Part shown: piece by piece, positions 26,740-34,123 of the stretch | Layout of the letters: every line of letters starts with the position of its first letter | Position numbering within the stretch: the first letter of the stretch is position 1 | Assembly: GCF_018614615.1 (NCBI RefSeq) | Contig: NZ_JAGGOK010000004.1 | Span: 124,001-188,000 of the forward strand | Direction of reading: 5' to 3' | Origin: Streptomyces sp. ISL-100 | GTDB lineage: Bacteria > Actinomycetota > Actinomycetes > Streptomycetales > Streptomycetaceae | DNA: 64,000 nt | Program-made: the position numbers and the translations under genes | The notes under the pieces: model-generated | Told to the model about the DNA's origin: nothing | The model's input: the letters and a program-made list of their open reading frames with translations, nothing else | The model's database searches: none

Positions 26740-27717
26740 ATGGACACGCCCATGAACACGGCTGAGATCATCGGCCGGCTGCGCGCGAGCGACGTCGACC
26801 GGGACACACTGGACGCCCTCGCCCTCACGGTCGAGCGGCTGTGCTCGCAGTACGCCCGCATGCCGAGCGATTACCTGCTGTCGGAGGGCCGCGCCTGGTC
26901 GCGCCTGCTTGCCGGGGTGCGGACGCGGCGACTGACCGCGTCTCAGCACCGGGAGGTTCTGGTGCAGTCGGGGATGCTGGCGCTACTGGTGGGCTGTGTC
27001 GCGTACGACTCGGGTTCCTGGGCCGGTGCGGAGGCAGCCCGGCAGCATGCGCTCTCCTTGGCCAGCCAGGCCGGCCATCCCCCGATCGCGGGATGGGGCC
27101 ACGAGATGCGCGCCTGGTTCGCGTTGACCCGCGGCGACCTGCGGGCAGTGATCGCAGCCGCGGAAGAGGGCATCGCGGCCGCGCCGCATACGGGCGCCGG
27201 GGTGCAGTTGCGGGCGCAGCAGGCCAAGGCGTGGGCGCGGATCGGCGACCGCCCTGAGGTCGAGTCCGCCCTTGATTCCGGCCGCCGCCTCCTGGCGGAA
27301 CTAGGTCTGCCGGAGAACCCGGGCAACCACTTCAGCGCCGACCCGGCGAAGTGGGACTTCCACTCCATGGACTGCTACCGCGAGCTCGGTGAGGACCGGC
27401 TCGCGGAGAATCTTGCCCGCGAGGTGCTGCGGGCCGGCATCGATCGCGACGGTACGGAACGCTCACCGATGCGGAACGCGGAGGCGTACGTAACCCTCGG
27501 TGTTGTTGCCGCCCGGCAAGGTTCGCTCGACGAGGCCGTGGCCTTCGGGATGAGGGCCCTCGGCGGGGACCGGCAGTGCCTGCCGTCCCTGTCCATGGTC
27601 ACGGAAGGCCTCGGCGCCGCCCTGGCCCAGCAGAATCCGCGGCATCCCGGCGTACGCGACTTCCTCGGCCATCTGCGAACTCCAGCGTCAGGCGGAGTCA
27701 GGCAGTGTGAGCCTTGA
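26740..27717 (+). CDS. TPR-type protein matching the sensor half of a Streptomyces XRE regulator
   Basis: A 325-residue all-helical protein. The block TLDALALTVERLCSQY, then QHREVLVQSGMLALLVGCV, WGHEMRAWFALTRGD and RSPMRNAEAYVTLGVVAARQ matches the C-terminal TPR region that usually follows an N-terminal Cro/C1 HTH in Streptomyces regulators. Here no HTH precedes it: the upstream 75 bases encode nothing similar. Either the DNA-binding half was lost or this is a partner-binding protein. It overlaps the convergent DUF937 gene by 20 bases. Confidence 0.78.
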   Translation: MDTPMNTAEIIGRLRASDVDRDTLDALALTVERLCSQYARMPSDYLLSEGRAWSRLLAGVRTRRLTASQHREVLVQSGMLALLVGCVAYDSGSWAGAEAARQHALSLASQAGHPPIAGWGHEMRAWFALTRGDLRAVIAAAEEGIAAAPHTGAGVQLRAQQAKAWARIGDRPEVESALDSGRRLLAELGLPENPGNHFSADPAKWDFHSMDCYRELGEDRLAENLAREVLRAGIDRDGTERSPMRNAEAYVTLGVVAARQGSLDEAVAFGMRALGGDRQCLPSLSMVTEGLGAALAQQNPRHPGVRDFLGHLRTPASGGVRQCEP

Positions 27718-28102
27718 TCAGGTCTTCCAGTGACGTGTCCTGCGGGAGCTGGCCTCCCGGTGTCAGCTTGTCCACCGCCTGCGGCAGGACCTGAGCGAGC
27801 TGGTCGGCAGCCACATCCGTGGGCAGCCCCGCTTGCTGCGCCACCCCCTGGAGCGTGTCCGGCGGCAGCGCCTGTGCGAGCTGTTCGCCGTCGATCGGCT
27901 CGTTGGCGCCCGCTGCGACCCATGAGTGGGCCTGATGCCCCAGGCCTCCCTCGCCGAGCGCTGCCAGCAGGCCGTCGAGCGGATTACCGCTCCCCGCCGT
28001 GCTGCCGCCGAGCGAGCCGAGCAGCGAGCCGAGGAGATTCGCCTTTCCGTCGCCTCCCCCCAGCAGCCCTCCGAGCAGACGTCCCAGATCCTCTCCCGCC
28101 AC
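27698..28102 (-). CDS. YidB/DUF937-family protein
   Basis: About 134 residues from GTG 28102, which is preceded by GAAGGGG at 7 bases; the frame continues upstream but with poor composition. The Gly/Leu-rich N-terminus (GRLLGGLLGGGDGK) and the core SWVAAGANEPIDGEQLAQAL and VAADQLAQVLPQAVDKLTPG match the DUF937/YidB family. Function is unknown. On the minus strand upstream, GTAT followed after 14 bases by GGGTAG resembles a SigB-type promoter (around 28195-28220). Confidence 0.82.
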   Translation of the reverse strand: MAGEDLGRLLGGLLGGGDGKANLLGSLLGSLGGSTAGSGNPLDGLLAALGEGGLGHQAHSWVAAGANEPIDGEQLAQALPPDTLQGVAQQAGLPTDVAADQLAQVLPQAVDKLTPGGQLPQDTSLEDLIKAHTA

Positions 28103-28298
28103 GGTCAACCCCTTCCTCGTGCCGTCGTGCCTCGTAAACAAGCCGGTGGGGGCGTGAGCGGCCCCCGGCCGATGGTGCCATTCGGCCGCCCACAGTGCTT
28201 TCGGCTACCCGAAAAGTCACCCGTATACCGGCGAGCACTACGCCGATCGCTGACCGCCGCGAGCCTCATTCCGCCCGGAGGGAGAGACTGGAGAAATC

Positions 28299-28943
28299 GT
28301 GGACCTGGAAAGCATCACCGATGAGCTGTACGGGCTGGCCCCGGCCGACTTCACCGCAGCCAGGAATGAGCGGGCGGCGGCGGCCCGTACAGCGGGCGAC
28401 CGTGAGCTGGCCGCGCGGATTCAGGCGCTGCGGCGTCCGGCGCTGTCGGCCTGGGCCAGCAATCTGCTCGTACGCCGGCAGCCTGAGCAGGTCCAGCCGC
28501 TGCTCAGCCTCGGCGAAGGCATGCGCCAGGCCCATCGTGATCTCGACGGTGAGCAGTTGCGCGAGCTCGGCCGGCGCCAGCACGACCTGGTGGGCGCGTT
28601 GGGCAGGCAGGCGAAGCAACTGGCCGCCGATGCCGGACACCCGGTGAGCGAGGACGTACAGCACGAGGTGGAGCGCACGCTGCACGCCGTCCTGGCGGAC
28701 CCCGACGCCGCGCGGGAGTGGGCGGCGGGCCGGCTCACCAAACCGCTCAGCCCGCCGGTCGGGTTCAGGGAAGCGGAGGGCGAGGTCGCGGCGCTGGCCG
28801 AGCAGTTGAAGGAGGCCAAAGAGCGGCAGAAGACTGCCCGCCAAGGGATCGTGACAGCGCGGGACCGCGCCCGGGAAGCCCGCACGGCGGCCCGCAAAGC
28901 GCGCCGCCGCGCCGAGGACGCCGTGAAGGCCGACGGCCGGTGA
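28299..28943 (+). CDS. Conserved hypothetical protein with C-terminal coiled coil
   Basis: A 214-residue soluble helical protein starting at GTG 28299 (GGAG 8 bases upstream). It opens MDLESITDELYGLAPADFTA and has RIQALRRPALSAWASNLLVR. The last 60 residues (EVAALAEQLKEAKERQKTAR and onward) form a basic coiled coil. I have seen similar unnamed proteins in Streptomyces, but no function is known to me. Confidence 0.68.
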   Translation: MDLESITDELYGLAPADFTAARNERAAAARTAGDRELAARIQALRRPALSAWASNLLVRRQPEQVQPLLSLGEGMRQAHRDLDGEQLRELGRRQHDLVGALGRQAKQLAADAGHPVSEDVQHEVERTLHAVLADPDAAREWAAGRLTKPLSPPVGFREAEGEVAALAEQLKEAKERQKTARQGIVTARDRAREARTAARKARRRAEDAVKADGR

Positions 28944-28972
28944 CCACCGGTGGCTTGGCCGGTCACCGGCCG
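28934..28972. terminator. Hairpin terminator between convergent genes
   Basis: CGGCCGGTGACC (28934-28945) and GGTCACCGGCCG (28961-28972) form a perfect 12-bp stem with a 15-base loop. The left arm contains the stop codon of the coiled-coil gene and the hairpin ends 11 bases before the DUF2267 stop. Confidence 0.72.
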
Positions 28973-28982
28973 ACAGGAGAGC

Positions 28983-29384
28983 TCAGGCAGCGGCCGGGGC
29001 CAGTTCCGCGCGGCCGAAGAGAAGCGCGTAGCCCCTGGGCAGGCCCGCGGTGATGCGCCGCGTGAGGTCGTCGCCCACGCAGTCGGCCACGACGCCGAGT
29101 ACGGAACTGACGCCCCAGCGCGCTGCGGGGGCGGTGAGTCCCCCCAGTCTCGCGGCGACGGTGTCGACGAACTCCGGCGCGGTCAGGGAATGGGCGGCCG
29201 GCGTCTGGCGGGCGAGGATGACGGCCGCCTCCACAGGCAGCAGGCGCACCAGTTCGCGACGTTCGTCGCCATTGGTGTGTGTGCCCAGCACAGTCAGTAC
29301 GGTGCGCAGGACGCGCTCCGCCTCGGCGTCGGTGGCGTACTGCCCTGAGGCGTGGACCTGCTGTACGAGTTCGTTCCACCGCAT
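28983..29384 (-). CDS. DUF2267 protein (copy 1)
   Basis: A 133-residue protein: MRWNELVQQVHASGQYATDA, then AERVLRTVLTVLGTH, LVRLLPVEAAVILARQ and LPRGYALLFG. These are the DUF2267 features, a helical family common in actinobacterial stress gene groups. ATG 29384 is chosen as the family start. It is a paralogue of the gene at 29526. Four phased 11-bp repeats lie 66-109 bases upstream. Confidence 0.83.
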   Translation of the reverse strand: MRWNELVQQVHASGQYATDAEAERVLRTVLTVLGTHTNGDERRELVRLLPVEAAVILARQTPAAHSLTAPEFVDTVAARLGGLTAPAARWGVSSVLGVVADCVGDDLTRRITAGLPRGYALLFGRAELAPAAA

Positions 29385-29449
29385 CACTGTGGCTACCTGC
29401 CTCTCTGCTGTTTTTACCAATCCTCACGGAGTCGGAATGGCGTCCTGAC

Positions 29450-29493
29450 GGTGTCGGGACACTGTCCGGTTGGTGTCCGAGTGGTGTCCGAAT
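29450..29493. repeat. Four tandem 11-bp repeats, helically phased
   Basis: The sequence divides into GGTGTCGGGAC, ACTGTCCGGTT, GGTGTCCGAGT and GGTGTCCGAAT, four 11-bp units at exactly one-turn spacing. The array is upstream of DUF2267 copy 1, in a typical activator position. PhoP and SARP regulators of Streptomyces also bind 11-bp-spaced direct repeats, but the unit matches neither consensus. Confidence 0.75.
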
Positions 29494-29525
29494 TCAGCAT
29501 GCCCCCTCTCCGGGGCGCCAGCACC

Positions 29526-29918
29526 TTATGGCTGGGGACGCCCGAAAAGGAGGTCATAACCCGGAGGCAGCTGTAGCAGGACGCGGCGCATCAATTCGTC
29601 GTCGGTGGCATCGGCCACCACGCTGAGGACGGCGCTGACGTCCCATTTCGCGGTCTCCTCCGTGGCGCCTTCGATCCAGGCCGCTGTCGCCCGCACGAAC
29701 CGCTGCGCCGTAAGGGGCTCGGCGGCCGGTAGCGGGTTGAGCAGCAGGAGCGCGCACGTCTCCGGCAACCGCGCGGCGAGCTCGGCCCGCTCGGAGCCCA
29801 CGACGTGCGCACCCAGGAGCGCGATCACCACGCGGGTCGCCCGCTCGGCTTCCTGCCGTGAGGAGTACTGGCCGCGCTCCTGGACGGCGGCCAGGAATGC
29901 ATCCCACTTCATCACCAT
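29526..29918 (-). CDS. DUF2267 protein (copy 2)
   Basis: A 130-residue paralogue of copy 1: MKWDAFLAAVQERGQYSSRQ, ATRVVIALLGAHVVGSERAE, LPETCALLLLNPLP and LPPGYDLLFGRPQP. The two share domain layout and the PxGYxLLFG end, so they came from a tandem duplication or paired acquisition. GAGGAAAGG precedes the start. It lies just downstream of hsp20 in the same orientation, separated by a terminator. Confidence 0.83.
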   Translation of the reverse strand: MVMKWDAFLAAVQERGQYSSRQEAERATRVVIALLGAHVVGSERAELAARLPETCALLLLNPLPAAEPLTAQRFVRATAAWIEGATEETAKWDVSAVLSVVADATDDELMRRVLLQLPPGYDLLFGRPQP

Positions 29919-29995
29919 GCCGCCGGCCTTTCCTCGTACGTAACTCCTGCTGTGTGAAGTGCGCCCACTGCCGCGCGGACGGAAGCGGACGCCAG

Positions 29996-30031
29996 GGGGC
30001 GGGACCTGGACTGCGGGCCCGGTCCCGCCCC
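29996..30031. terminator. hsp20 terminator hairpin
   Basis: GGGGCGGGACC (29996-30006) and GGTCCCGCCCC (30021-30031) are perfect 11-bp arms around a 14-base loop, 9 bases past the hsp20 stop on the minus strand. Confidence 0.78.
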
Positions 30032-30039
30032 TTACTGGG

Positions 30040-30465
30040 TCAGCCGCTGATCTGCTTCGGGGCGCCTCCGCCGGTGATGGAGATCTTCCGCGGCTTGGCC
30101 TGCTCCGCGACCGGAATGGTCAGGCGCAGCACTCCTGCGTCGTACGACGCGTCGATGCGCTCTGTATCCAGGGTCTCACCGAGGAACATCTGGCGGCTGA
30201 AGGAACCCGTCGGGCGTTCCGCGATCAGGACTTCCGCGTCCTCTCCCGCGTGGGAGCTGCGCTCGGCCTTCACGGTCAGCACGTTCCGCTCGACGTCGAG
30301 GTCGATCGACTCGGGGTCCACACCGGGCAGGTCCACTTCGACAACGAAGGTGTCACCGTCGCGGAAGGCGTCCATCGGCATGGCCGTCGGCCTCGCGGCG
30401 GTGCCGACCAGCTGCTGGGTGAGGCGGTCGAGCTCGCGGAAGGGGTCGGTACGCATGAGCATCAT
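30040..30465 (-). CDS. Hsp20/alpha-crystallin small heat-shock protein
   Basis: A 141-residue ATP-independent chaperone. The alpha-crystallin domain covers about residues 30-130 ([20 protein letters not shown], then LTVKAERS) and ends with the family [11 protein letters not shown] signature. It resembles Hsp18-type proteins of Streptomyces. GGAAAGGAG lies upstream of the start. A well-formed -35/-10 promoter with 17-bp spacing precedes it, a housekeeping-type architecture typical of repressor-controlled heat-shock genes. Confidence 0.92.
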   Translation of the reverse strand: MMLMRTDPFRELDRLTQQLVGTAARPTAMPMDAFRDGDTFVVEVDLPGVDPESIDLDVERNVLTVKAERSSHAGEDAEVLIAERPTGSFSRQMFLGETLDTERIDASYDAGVLRLTIPVAEQAKPRKISITGGGAPKQISG

Positions 30466-30510
30466 CGGTCACTCCTTTCCCGGATACGGGATGCACATGG
30501 CGACAACATC

Positions 30511-30539
30511 TATATAGCTCGCGGCAGCAAAGTTGACAA
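30511..30539 (-). promoter_or_regulatory. hsp20 promoter, SigA/HrdB type
   Basis: On the minus strand TTGTCA (30539-30534), 17 bases, then TATATA (30516-30511) is a near-consensus promoter, unusual in this GC-rich DNA. The expected transcript start is about 40 bases before the ATG. CTCAA-TTT-TTGAG at 30547-30559, just upstream of the -35 box, may be a regulator site; it is not the HspR (HAIR) arrangement. Confidence 0.72.
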
Positions 30540-30559
30540 CCCCGCGCTCAATTTTTGAG

Positions 30560-30607
30560 GTACGGCGACGGCCCCGACGCCGGGCGCCGGGGCCGCTCTC
30601 GCCGTAC
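30560..30607. terminator. Nested hairpin terminator
   Basis: Outer arms GTACGGCG (30560-30567) and CGCCGTAC (30600-30607) enclose inner arms CGGCCCCG (30569-30576) and CGGGGCCG (30588-30595). It ends the SRPBCC gene whose stop is at 30613. Confidence 0.75.
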
Positions 30608-30612
30608 AGCCG

Positions 30613-31071
30613 TCATCCCGGCTTGATGCGGCCGCGCCAGCCCCCGGACTCGCCTCCTTGGTGCTCGATGAACTCCTTGAAGCGCCGCATGTCGCCCTTG
30701 ACGCGCCGGTCGATCATGCCGGTCATATCGGCGGTCTTTTCCGCCGCTCCACTCGCTTCGACGTCCATCACGAGCTCCACCCGTGTGTGCGTCTCGTCGA
30801 GGCGCTGGAACCTGACCATGCCCTTCTGCTGCGTATCGCCACTAGTGGTACGCCAGGTGATCCGCTCGTCGGGGAGCTGGTCGACGATCTCGGTGTCGAA
30901 TTCCCGCTGTACTCCCCCGATCTTCGTGGTCCAGTGGTTGTGACGGTCGTCGATCTGCCTGACCTCCTCAACCCCCTCCATGAAATTCGGGAACTCCTCG
31001 AACTGCGTCCACTGGTTGTAGGCGGTGCGGACGGGGACGTCGACCTCTACCGTCTCCTTCACCGTGCTCAT
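30613..31071 (-). CDS. SRPBCC-family (polyketide cyclase-like) protein
   Basis: A 152-residue START-like protein: VKETVEVDVPVRTAYNQWTQ, FEEFPNFMEGVEEV, then EIVDQLPDERITWRTTSGD. This is a well-known actinobacterial form, often annotated as cyclase/dehydrase, found near stress genes. GGAGGCGC precedes ATG 31071. It may bind a lipid-like ligand; no enzymatic role can be shown. Confidence 0.87.
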   Translation of the reverse strand: MSTVKETVEVDVPVRTAYNQWTQFEEFPNFMEGVEEVRQIDDRHNHWTTKIGGVQREFDTEIVDQLPDERITWRTTSGDTQQKGMVRFQRLDETHTRVELVMDVEASGAAEKTADMTGMIDRRVKGDMRRFKEFIEHQGGESGGWRGRIKPG

Positions 31072-31156
31072 CTGCGCCTCCTCCTGAGTGACGCACGGCA
31101 GCGTGCCTGCCGCGCGGATCTTGGCACCTTGGTGCGGGTACCCGATGACCGCGTCC

Positions 31157-32389
31157 CTAGTCGAGCGTCTCCTCGGGCAGTTCGCGCGACCGGCCGACAC
31201 GCAGCCGGCCCCGGAGCTTGTCCACCAGCGGGTACTTCTCCCGCTGCTCACGGGACTGCCGGTCCAGCTCCTCCACCAGCCTCATGGACCGCTTCTCCAC
31301 GTCCAGCTCGTCCAGGATCCGGTCGATCTCGGCCAGCAGCGCTCCGTGCAGCTGCCACTGGCGGGGGTGTTCCTGGACGCCGTCGAGGAGGAGGTGAGCG
31401 ACGATCTCGCGGCTGGCGCGGCTGGCGGCGAGCTCCTTGTTGAGCCGTACCTCCGCCTCTTCCGCGTTGGCGCTGACCTGCGTGGTGATCAGTACGGCGA
31501 AACTCTCGATCGCCCGGGACATGTGGATGAACAGCTCCCGCAGGGCGGTGGCGATCTCGGTGGGGAAAAGCGGCTCGTCCGTCCGCTCCTTGGCGAGGTC
31601 GGTCAGGGTGCGGCACGCCGTGCGGAGCACCACCGCTGAGATCTCCAGGGTGTCCAGGCCTGTGCGCAGAACGATCCGGAAGAGCAGGCCCTCCTTGACG
31701 CGGGGGTTCAGGCGCAGGCTGTCCTCGGCCTGCCGCAGGGACGCGTCCACTTCCACGATGTCGTGATCCAGCCGACGTGCCGCGTGCAGAACCTCAGCGG
31801 CCTCCGCGACGGTGGTGTGGCCGCGCACCTGGTCACCGAGACGCATCAGCAAGTCCCGCATGCGGCCCGCGAGACCCTCGATGGCCGCACTGGCGGGCTG
31901 CACCCACACCGGAGGCGCGAACAGGACGTTGAAAAGCAGCCCGACGACCGCCCCGATCAGCGTCTCCAGCACCCGGTCCCAGGCCGTCGCCGCCACTCGC
32001 GTCACACCCAGCACCAGCATGGCGCTGATCGCCACTTCGGGGACGAACTCACCGGCCTTCACGAAACGGCCGATGGTCAGCGAGGCGAGGATGATGAGCC
32101 CGAGGCTCCACCAGCTCAGCCCGACCAGGGAGCTGAAGCCGATGGCGATGACCACCCCGGCCACCACCGAGTTCATGCGGCGCATGCTGGTGGTGAGCGT
32201 CGCGTAGAGGGTGACCTGGACGACCAGCAATGCGGTCAGCGGTGCGGTCAGCGGCGCCGGTTCGCTGCTGAGCATCAGGGCGACGACGTAGGAGATCACC
32301 GCGGCTACGGTGGACCGCACGGTCTGTACGACCACGGGTTCTTTGTGCCGCCGGACGAGGTTCAGCAAAGGGTCGGTAACTTCAGGCAC
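31157..32389 (-). CDS. FUSC/aromatic-acid-exporter-type membrane protein
   Basis: A 410-residue protein with about six N-terminal membrane helices in the FUSC/ArAE arrangement (VVQTVRSTVAAVISYVVALM; WSLGLIILASLTIGRFVKAG; LETLIGAVVGLLFNVLFAPP) and a long cytoplasmic helical domain of about 230 residues. Members export aromatic acids or other small toxic compounds. The start is GTG 32389. It is probably a single-gene unit. Confidence 0.83.
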   Translation of the reverse strand: MPEVTDPLLNLVRRHKEPVVVQTVRSTVAAVISYVVALMLSSEPAPLTAPLTALLVVQVTLYATLTTSMRRMNSVVAGVVIAIGFSSLVGLSWWSLGLIILASLTIGRFVKAGEFVPEVAISAMLVLGVTRVAATAWDRVLETLIGAVVGLLFNVLFAPPVWVQPASAAIEGLAGRMRDLLMRLGDQVRGHTTVAEAAEVLHAARRLDHDIVEVDASLRQAEDSLRLNPRVKEGLLFRIVLRTGLDTLEISAVVLRTACRTLTDLAKERTDEPLFPTEIATALRELFIHMSRAIESFAVLITTQVSANAEEAEVRLNKELAASRASREIVAHLLLDGVQEHPRQWQLHGALLAEIDRILDELDVEKRSMRLVEELDRQSREQREKYPLVDKLRGRLRVGRSRELPEETLD

Positions 32390-32450
32390 CCTTAGCTTGT
32401 TCCCGCTCTCCTCTCACACAGGCGCCATCGGCCGTCAATCACCCGTGCGC

Positions 32451-32969
32451 TCAGTCGTCGAGGGTGATGCGCAACTTGGCGTAGTCGCCGTAGAAGACCG
32501 CCTCCGCCTGTCCCTCGGCATCCGAGTACTTGCCGGTGCCGCCGGTGATCGCCGCGTCGCCGCCGTACGAGCAGGAGCGGCGGTGGTCGACAGTGCCGCT
32601 CAGGGTAATGCTGCCGTGGTCGGTGCGCAGCACGCTCTGGCACTGCGCGACGACAGCGTCAGGGGTCACCTCGACAGCGCTGCAGTGGGCCGTGGCGTCA
32701 CCGATCTTCTTACCGCGCTTGCCCTTCTTGAACTCGTACAGGTAGGCGTACGACATCCAGTCAGCGCCCTTGCGCAGGGAGCTCGCCATGGTGTCCGAGT
32801 GCTTGTGCGCAAGCCAGTTGAGCACCTTGACCTTGGAGTCCGCCTTGGACTCGGCCTCGGGGGCGGGGGCTGCCGCCTGTGCGGTGAAGGTGAGGACACT
32901 CGTGGCGGTCATCGCCATGGCAACGGTGGTCAGGGCGGCGGACAGCTGTCGGGCACGGATACGGAGCAT
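32451..32969 (-). CDS. Secreted beta-barrel-like protein
   Basis: A 172-residue secreted protein with a Sec signal (LSAALTTVAMAMTATSVLTF, cut near AQA-AAP). The mature part has WMSYAYLYEFKKGKRGKKIG and ends SCSYGGDAAITGGTGKYSDA then GQAEAVFYGDYAKLRITLDD. The GGTGKYxDAxG motif is typical of allene-oxide-cyclase/dirigent-like barrels. Three Cys could form disulfides. GGAGG precedes ATG 32969. Confidence 0.65.
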   Translation of the reverse strand: MLRIRARQLSAALTTVAMAMTATSVLTFTAQAAAPAPEAESKADSKVKVLNWLAHKHSDTMASSLRKGADWMSYAYLYEFKKGKRGKKIGDATAHCSAVEVTPDAVVAQCQSVLRTDHGSITLSGTVDHRRSCSYGGDAAITGGTGKYSDAEGQAEAVFYGDYAKLRITLDD

Positions 32970-33246
32970 GGAACCTCCAGGAGATGAGAGGGGGCGAAAG
33001 CGCGAACCCACCTCAACGCCTGGAAGGAGTTTCAGGTGACTGCCACGTGTGAGGGTCACCCACCTGGTTGCGGACTGTCACCTCTTCGGCGCCCGGAAGG
33101 TGACACCCAGTCACTTCCCGATTCCGGCGGGAGACGCACGCGTGCCGTGCGCTCCGGCTCGTCCCGGCGCGCATCCCGCGCGGCTCGACCGATGACTGGA
33201 TACCGTAACAAACCGGACCAATCGTCGAGCAGGAGAGAGCGAAACC

Positions 33247-34041
33247 ATGGCGGCACTACCAGAGGGCACCCCGTGCTGGGCCGACGCGATGTTCACCGAT
33301 GTGGAGGGCGCCAAGAGTTTCTACGGCGACGTGCTGGGCTGGACCTTCGGTGAGAGTGCGACGGAGTACGGCAACTACACGCAGGCGTACTCGGACGGCA
33401 AGGCGGTGGCGGCCGTCGTCCCGCCGATGCCCGGCCAGGAGAGCCAGTCGGCCTGGTGTCTGTACCTCGCGTCGCCCGATGTGGCCGCCACCGCCCGGAA
33501 GATCCGTGACAACGGCGGGGAGATGGTGATGGAGCCGATGGAGGTCGGCGACTTCGGCTCCATGCTGATCGCGAAGGATCCCAGCGGTGCCACGTTCGGT
33601 GTCTGGCAGGCGGGCAAGCACGAGGGCTTCGAGAAGCGCGGCGAGCCGGGCGCGTACGCCTGGGCCGAGGTCTTCACGCGCGCCCCGGAGAAGTCGGACG
33701 CCTTCTTCCCCGCCGTCTTCCCGTACAGCGTGCAGCGGATGGAAGACGACGCGATGGACTTCAAGGTCTTCAACGTGGGCGACGACACCGTGCTGGGGAG
33801 GATGAAGATGACGGACGAGTTCCCGCCGGAGATCCCGCCGTACATCCAGGTGTACTTCACCGTCGACGACTGCGACGCGGCGGTGTCGAAGGCGACCGAG
33901 CGCGGCGGCGAGCTGCACTTCGGGCCGATGGACAGCCCGTTCGGCCGGTTCGCGGCGCTGACCGATCCGCAGGGCGCGGCGTTCGCCGTGATCGACATGA
34001 AGACGACGAAGGGCGAGATGCCGAAGATGTCGGCTGCCTGA
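33247..34041 (+). CDS. VOC-family protein with two glyoxalase-like domains
   Basis: A 264-residue protein made of two VOC repeats (about 5-125 and 135-255). Domain 1 shows CWADAMFTDVEGAKSFYGDV and KDPSGATFGVWQ; domain 2 shows YAWAEVFTRAPEKSDAFF and TDPQGAAFAVID. Members bind a divalent metal and act as hydroxylases, lyases or resistance proteins; the double form is often called hydroxylase in Streptomyces. AGGAGAGA lies before the ATG. The substrate is unknown. Confidence 0.87.
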   Translation: MAALPEGTPCWADAMFTDVEGAKSFYGDVLGWTFGESATEYGNYTQAYSDGKAVAAVVPPMPGQESQSAWCLYLASPDVAATARKIRDNGGEMVMEPMEVGDFGSMLIAKDPSGATFGVWQAGKHEGFEKRGEPGAYAWAEVFTRAPEKSDAFFPAVFPYSVQRMEDDAMDFKVFNVGDDTVLGRMKMTDEFPPEIPPYIQVYFTVDDCDAAVSKATERGGELHFGPMDSPFGRFAALTDPQGAAFAVIDMKTTKGEMPKMSAA

Positions 34042-34061
34042 CTTCAGCCCCTGGCCCTGCA

Positions 34062-34104
34062 CCTCTGGCCCCGACCACCGGTACGCGGCGGTCGGGGCCA
34101 GAGG
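34062..34104. terminator. Bidirectional hairpin terminator
   Basis: CCTCTGGCCCCGACC (34062-34076) and GGTCGGGGCCAGAGG (34090-34104) are perfect 15-bp arms, between the convergent VOC (stop 34041) and GAPDH (stop 34124) genes. It is the longest perfect stem seen in the window. Confidence 0.82.
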
Positions 34105-34123
34105 GTCGCGGCACCCTGTCGGG

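Noticed and set aside
30547..30559. CTCAA-TTT-TTGAG as an HspR (HAIR) site
   Set aside because: HAIR sites have TTGAG first and CTCAA second with a 7-base spacer; here the order and the spacer differ.
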